Positions 60,037-64,000 of a stretch of DNA of 64,000 bases are shown here, one piece after another. Below the pieces are notes generated by a model, which had not been told where the DNA came from, did no database searches, and worked only from the letters and a program-made list of their open reading frames with translations. Positions within the stretch are counted from its first letter, which is position 1. Each line of letters starts with the position of its first letter. Where the stretch lies: NCBI RefSeq assembly GCF_040438925.1, contig NZ_CP159258.1, positions 4,106,001 through 4,170,000 on the forward strand, read 5' to 3'. This DNA comes from Pseudomonas sp. MYb327 (GTDB taxonomy: Bacteria; Pseudomonadota; Gammaproteobacteria; Pseudomonadales; Pseudomonadaceae). Position numbers and translations under genes: made by a program.

Positions 60037-61262
60037 ATCAGAACTTTACGGGGAAAAGCCTACTACGACTAACATCAATTAACGATATAATCAGATTTAA
60101 ACTTGGTAGAAAGCGAAGCGAATACCTCGAAAAACTAGAATTAGTTGCAAAAAAAATTGTAGATGACGGCTGCGACTTCTCAGGACTTACCTTTTATGAG
60201 AAGAGAGGAAAAAAGATTTTTAAACCTTCCTCATTAGAAAGCGTTTACAGTCTGCGACGTGTTAATAAAATCCTAAGCAGAATATATAAAGTTAAACAGG
60301 CGGATCGCGACACCATCACCAAACAAATAAGCTCGTTAGTTTCAGATACTAGTCGCTACAGCATTGTAAAAGGTGATATCAAAGGCTTTTATGAGTCCAT
60401 TCCAAGAGAGTCAGTCATAGCCAAGGTAGAGTCAAACCGAATCCTTTCATATCAAAACAGACGAATTGTAAAACAAGTTTTTTCTTGCCCGAGCGTATCT
60501 ACTGCATCTGGACTACCAAGGGGAATCAGCATTAGCTCTTCCCTCTCAGAATTATACATAAGGGAGTTCGACAGATATGTCAGAGCGCTAGACGGTGTTT
60601 ATTACTACGCCCGATACGTTGACGATTTTATTATTTTTTGCCACACAAAAACCGACAAACTACTCGAAAGCATTGAAAAACTCAAACAGCTAGATCTGAC
60701 TTTAAACTATAAAAAAATAAAAACAATACATTCAGAAACGCTATCAAATAAGCACCCTGAGAATAATGGACATCTTAGCTTTCTCGGGTATGAACACTTT
60801 TTTGATAGCGATTCGTCGGTAAAAATCCGCATCTCACGCAACAGAGTCAGAAAAATAAAGACACGTATTGTTCTGTCATTTTTGGATTATGTGAGAAACA
60901 AGGACATATCCTTACTTTGCCTTCGACTAAAATTCATTACAGGAAATTATCTAATTCGTGAACCCTCACATCCCAATGAGAGTTCACAGGGCCTGATGGC
61001 GGGATTTTACTACAACAATAAAACATTATCAGACCTCCAGCAAATTAAAGAACTTGATAAATTCCTGATGAAACTTTGCCGTTCAAAACAGGGAAGTATA
61101 TATAGAACAATTGGTGCTACTGACATGCGCTCTATCTGCATAGCAACTCAAGGCATTAGTTTTGACAAGGGATTCAACCAAAGAAAAGTTTACGAAATAG
61201 CAAAAAATGAATTCTCACAAATCAAAGATTGCTGGAAAAGAGAAAGCAACTATGAAAAATAG
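60030..61262 (+). CDS. drt3a: Antiviral reverse transcriptase Drt3a (UG3-like)
   Basis: 410 residues from a TTG at 60030, well supported by AAGAGGAG 7 bases upstream. Reverse transcriptase palm motifs: A with Asp116 (VKGDIKGFYESI), B GLPRG at 161-165, C YVDD at 196-199 (YYARYVDDFIIF), E FLGY at 251-254. The helical N-terminus (MLDQNFTGKSLL) and length fit Drt3a of the type 3 defence-associated reverse transcriptases. No maturase, endonuclease or DGR variable repeat is present. It overlaps both neighbours. Confidence 0.8.
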   Translation: MLDQNFTGKSLLRLTSINDIIRFKLGRKRSEYLEKLELVAKKIVDDGCDFSGLTFYEKRGKKIFKPSSLESVYSLRRVNKILSRIYKVKQADRDTITKQISSLVSDTSRYSIVKGDIKGFYESIPRESVIAKVESNRILSYQNRRIVKQVFSCPSVSTASGLPRGISISSSLSELYIREFDRYVRALDGVYYYARYVDDFIIFCHTKTDKLLESIEKLKQLDLTLNYKKIKTIHSETLSNKHPENNGHLSFLGYEHFFDSDSSVKIRISRNRVRKIKTRIVLSFLDYVRNKDISLLCLRLKFITGNYLIREPSHPNESSQGLMAGFYYNNKTLSDLQQIKELDKFLMKLCRSKQGSIYRTIGATDMRSICIATQGISFDKGFNQRKVYEIAKNEFSQIKDCWKRESNYEK

Positions 61263-63261
61263 CAGTAAGGAAGGCCGACTAAAACGGGTATACAAGTCAA
61301 ATTATCGCCGAGTCTTACTTACCGAAGTCCTCCCTTATGAAGTCCCTATACTCTTAACTAACGAAGGATTCTATTCAAGACCTGTAGAACTTCAAGACGA
61401 AGGATTTTTGAGCACTATATTGCGACCAGGTAAGGAAACCCATCCGTTTACATATAAAATCGTTAAAACCGCCTCGAGCTATAGAACGCTTCACCTTATT
61501 CACCCTTCCAGCCAACAAGACTTTATTAGTTTTTATAAAACTTATAGCAGTCTGCTGTGCGGGCTAACCTCTCGCAGTGAATTCAGCCTTCGCGCACCTG
61601 CGGAAGTAGCCGCCTGGTATTATGAGCCAGACAACTCCCTGCGGGACAACTCAGTGAAAGACGAAGGAGCTGAGGCTAATATAGATGATGCCATGGCCGT
61701 GCAATTTAAATACGCAAGCTCTTTCTTTCTATACAAAAAATATGCTTTTTTGTATAAATTTTATGATTCGTACGAGTTCCACCGACTAGAGAAAAAATTT
61801 AAAAAACTTCTCAAATTTGACATTTCAAAATGTTTTGACAACATCTCTACAAAGAGACTCGGCGAAGCAGTAAAGAACGAGATCTATCACAAGGAACATT
61901 TAGGAAAAATAAACTTTGAGAACAAATTTTCCAAACTAATGGAGTCGGCCAATTTTGGCCGTAACGATGGTCTAGTCATAGGCCCAGAATTCAGCAGAAT
62001 TTTTGCCGAAATAATACTTCAAAACATAGACAATCGGGTTCTTCAGAAAGCCATCCAACACCAAGGCTCTTATGACGTCAGACGCTATGTCGATGATTAT
62101 TTTCTATTTTATAACGATGATAAAGTTGGAGAACATATACTTAGCGAATTCCAAAACTCGTTGGAAAATGTAAAACTTTATCTAAATGAATCAAAAATTT
62201 CGCGCCATAAAGCACCATTTTTGACCGGCATCACAATGGCAAAGAAAGATATTCAGGATATATTCTCTGCGCTGTTTGATACATTTGACGAGTCAAAAAA
62301 AGGTGTAACCCCTGACATCGATGTACCTGAGAACGCAGATAGTCACTCTGACCAGCCTGAGGAAAAAATAACCTTTATAAAATACTTCAAGGGCCCAGGT
62401 GTAGTCGCAAACAGATTAATAAGAGATATCAAAGCGATAGTCAGAAGCAATGATATAGAATTTGAAACCATTACAGGTTACTTTTTCACTGTAATCAAAA
62501 ACAAAATTCACGAAGTTTATGGATACAGTGCAACTTTGGATGATGCGCAACAAGAAAACGTACTAAAATTCTTGCTAGTAATTATTGACGTAACTTTCTT
62601 TGTTTACTCCATGGATGTTAGGGTTAGAAGCACATTCTTGGTCAGTCAAATCTCAATACTCTGCTGCAGAATCGCCAAACTGATGAAGCCAGTGTACGGA
62701 GATGAAATTGTAAAAAAAATACAAGACGAAATTACCTTTACAATGAAAAACAAACGAGCAGACAAGGTGTCCTCGGGAGTAGAGGTTATCAATCTTTTAA
62801 TCGCGCTTAGAGAAATATCTGGAGAGGCCGATCTAGTTTCAGAAGATGACGTATCAAAATTTATATTCAATGAACCAACAGAAAACATCGGCAGCATCAA
62901 CTACTTCCAGGTAATTTCCGTTTTATTTTACATAAAAAACAATCCGATTTATGAAAACCTAAAGCAAAAAATGAAGACCCTAGTTCTTTCTATATTATCC
63001 ACTCAGAGAGCATCGGTTTATTCTGAGGCGTCTCACCTTTTACTTGACCTTGTGCGCTGCCCTTACCTAGATAGAGCATTTAAAGCAAAAATGATTATCA
63101 GCTCTTTTAGAACCGAATTTGGCAGAAATCCAACTTCATCAGAACTCAAGAAGCAGAAAAAATATATGGCGCTGCATGACTGGTTCGTAGACTGGAGTGA
63201 AGCAGGAATTAAGATTGAAAGACTGCTACAGAAAAAAGAGTTGAAAACTGCATACGAGTAG
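61252..63261 (+). CDS. drt3b: Antiviral reverse transcriptase Drt3b (UG8-like)
   Basis: 669 residues from ATG 61252, overlapping drt3a by 11 bases; an ATG at 61207 would add 15 residues. The N-terminus YRRVLLTEVLPYEVPILLTN is characteristic of Drt3b. RT motifs: A with Asp190 (KFDISKCFDNI), B-like GLVIGPEFSR at 240-249, C YVDD at 279-282 (VRRYVDDYFLFY). The C-terminal 330 residues are all-helical repeats without another enzyme motif. Both Asp of YVDD are intact, so it should be active. Second gene of the two-enzyme system. Confidence 0.8.
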   Translation: MKNSSKEGRLKRVYKSNYRRVLLTEVLPYEVPILLTNEGFYSRPVELQDEGFLSTILRPGKETHPFTYKIVKTASSYRTLHLIHPSSQQDFISFYKTYSSLLCGLTSRSEFSLRAPAEVAAWYYEPDNSLRDNSVKDEGAEANIDDAMAVQFKYASSFFLYKKYAFLYKFYDSYEFHRLEKKFKKLLKFDISKCFDNISTKRLGEAVKNEIYHKEHLGKINFENKFSKLMESANFGRNDGLVIGPEFSRIFAEIILQNIDNRVLQKAIQHQGSYDVRRYVDDYFLFYNDDKVGEHILSEFQNSLENVKLYLNESKISRHKAPFLTGITMAKKDIQDIFSALFDTFDESKKGVTPDIDVPENADSHSDQPEEKITFIKYFKGPGVVANRLIRDIKAIVRSNDIEFETITGYFFTVIKNKIHEVYGYSATLDDAQQENVLKFLLVIIDVTFFVYSMDVRVRSTFLVSQISILCCRIAKLMKPVYGDEIVKKIQDEITFTMKNKRADKVSSGVEVINLLIALREISGEADLVSEDDVSKFIFNEPTENIGSINYFQVISVLFYIKNNPIYENLKQKMKTLVLSILSTQRASVYSEASHLLLDLVRCPYLDRAFKAKMIISSFRTEFGRNPTSSELKKQKKYMALHDWFVDWSEAGIKIERLLQKKELKTAYE

Positions 63262-63289
63262 CAGCACAATGACATTGCAGGCGTGCTTA

Positions 63290-63436
63290 CAGGTTAAGTG
63301 CAAAATACCCATGCGAGGACGTTTCTCCCATGATGATTCCGACATCTATGTCGGACACACACCAATGACTTTACCTCAGCGCCTGCCTCCCCCACTTACC
63401 TCGATAGCTACGCAGATTTTCGAGGTTGCAGTAAAG
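63290..63436 (+). ncRNA. Candidate DRT3 non-coding RNA with ACACACAC tract
   Basis: Just past drt3b: hairpin CCGACAT/ATGTCGG (63339-63354) followed directly by ACACACAC (63355-63362); outer pairing CTTTAC (63369-63374) with GTAAAG (63431-63436); ACCTCGA (63398-63404) with TCGAGGT (63420-63426). Type 3 systems use an ncRNA carrying an AC-repeat template, and this is the only such tract near the operon. Ends and expression are unknown. Confidence 0.45.
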
Positions 63437-63461
63437 AAGTCCACACGATACCCTCCCCGCC

Positions 63462-63691
63462 GTCGCTGCCAATTCAGCGACCGGGTGTGGTAACCCGAGT
63501 TATTCAAGGCGCAACAGCGCCCCAATCACGTCATCAGGCGTTTTTTTTATGCCTGCGGCGTGAGTTATGGCGGCTGTGCGTGGGACGCCCTCGGGCGTGC
63601 CGGTTTCCTTGATTCCCGGTTTACCACCCTGCGCACAGCTGTCACCCATTCGTGTGGTAACGAAAGTGGCAGCTCCTCATATCAAGGAGTT
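63462..63691 (+). ncRNA. P4 CI / C4-like immunity RNA and leader, copy 2
   Basis: Same order of structures as copy 1: GTCGCTG/CAGCGAC (63462-63481); CGGG/CCCG with loop TGTGGTAA (63482-63497, seqA GTGGTAA); GGCGC/GCGCC (63508-63521) overlapping a CGCC/GGCG terminator with T8 (63518-63548); closing helix GCTGTGCG/CGCACAGC (63573-63580 with 63632-63639) around hairpins 63585-63598 and 63600-63619 and seqB TTACCAC (63621-63627); hairpin TTCG-TGTGGTAA-CGAA (63649-63664, seqC); and CTCC/GGAG (63673-63689) hiding the next ribosome-binding site. The complementary trio differs fully from copy 1 while the pairing is kept. Confidence 0.75.
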
Positions 63692-63696
63692 GGATA

Positions 63697-63801
63697 ATGC
63701 GCAGTATCAATCCGTTTGAAATTTGGCTTTCCCCTCTACGCAATTCCCAATCGCGTAACGCCCTCCGCCATGGCCTCTCCATCCTCGGTGGTGGCCAATG
63801 A
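63697..63801 (+). CDS. Short ORF after immunity leader 2
   Basis: 34 residues (MRSINPFEIWLSPLRNSQSR start), basic. AAGGAG 7-8 bases upstream lies in the leader hairpin. ATGA overlap with the next gene. Positional counterpart of the 53-residue ORF at 51640. Confidence 0.6.
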   Translation: MRSINPFEIWLSPLRNSQSRNALRHGLSILGGGQ

Positions 63802-64000
63802 CTGAACAATCTGAACTCAAAACCATCGGCCTGACACCGGCCATCTACTGCGCGGATCAACCGCTGTTTCATGTCACTCGCGGGGTTCCTCTTGGTGATG
63901 CGTTGTCCATGGCTTCCGATTTTCTGTTCCTGGCCAAGGCGCTCACTGAAGATGCTGCTTATGCCAGAGACACTGATCGTCGTGCTTGGGCTGCGCATTA
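63798..64000 (+). CDS. DUF3077 protein (cut by window end)
   Basis: First 67 residues (TEQSELKTIGLTPAIYCADQ; GVPLGDALSMASDFLFLAKA). DUF3077 proteins are small and common in Pseudomonas prophage-like elements, where they sit early in the replication operon. Supports a second satellite continuing to the right. Confidence 0.8.
   Translation, partial: MTEQSELKTIGLTPAIYCADQPLFHVTRGVPLGDALSMASDFLFLAKALTEDAAYARDTDRRAWAAH

Noticed and set aside
60030..63261. Retron, group II intron or diversity-generating retroelement.
   Set aside because: No msr/msd-like paired inverted structure next to a single RT, no maturase/endonuclease domain, and no template/variable repeat pair; two different RTs in tandem fit DRT3 better.
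63269..63493. A 74-codon ORF downstream of drt3b.
   Set aside because: It runs through the structured AC-repeat region and into the immunity leader hairpins; no ribosome-binding site and no protein-like character.

Overview
The window is a Pseudomonas chromosome, most likely the P. fluorescens group. The evidence is PurL, MltF, RodZ, IscR and the other housekeeping proteins reading as Pseudomonas orthologues, high GC, and many Pseudomonas REP palindromes (core GGCTTGCCAGC or GAGCAGGCTCGC).

Region 1 (1-48.7 kb) is core genome: purL (cut by the window start) and mltF; pdxJ-recO-era-rnc-lepB-lepA; lptF-lptG; pepA-holC; xseA and an M23 peptidase; leuA; an amidase/aminotransferase pair; der; bamB-yfgM-hisS-ispG-rodZ-pilF-rlmN-ndk; the isc iron-sulfur cluster operon (iscR to iscX); cysE, trmJ, suhB; secF-secD-yajC-tgt-queA; and a tRNA-Leu(CAA). 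Most minus-strand genes are tightly packed with 4-8 base overlaps, which indicates operons.

Region 2 (48.7-58.45 kb) is a roughly 9.7-kb P4-like satellite integrated into the 3' end of tRNA-Leu(CAA), bounded by a 24/25-base tRNA-end repeat. It carries a P4-type integrase, an unrecognised cargo gene, AlpA, a structured immunity-type leader, short phage-like ORFs, a CHC2 zinc-finger primase fragment, a RepA/DnaB-like helicase, an HK97-type major capsid protein without protease, portal or terminase, a lambda gpI-like tail assembly protein and a lambda Xis-like excisionase. Two clusters of a GGGCACGAATG repeat, one intergenic and one inside the helicase gene, look like replication iterons.

Region 3 (58.45-59.4 kb) has the old tRNA terminator, a REP remnant, one small conserved gene and then an abrupt fall in GC.

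Region 4 (59.4-63.3 kb) is a low-GC anti-phage operon: a SLATT-type membrane protein followed by two different reverse transcriptases that match the Drt3a/Drt3b pair (DRT type 3). A structured stretch with ACACACAC just downstream is a candidate for the system's non-coding RNA.

Region 5 (63.46 kb to the end) starts a second satellite-like replication leader. Its immunity RNA has the same architecture as that in region 2, but the loop/antisense pair is completely different (GTGGTAA/TTACCAC against TTGGCGG/CCGCCAA). Each pair is self-complementary, so these look like two versions of one P4 CI/C4-type RNA switch with different immunity specificity, with a defence system next to one of them.
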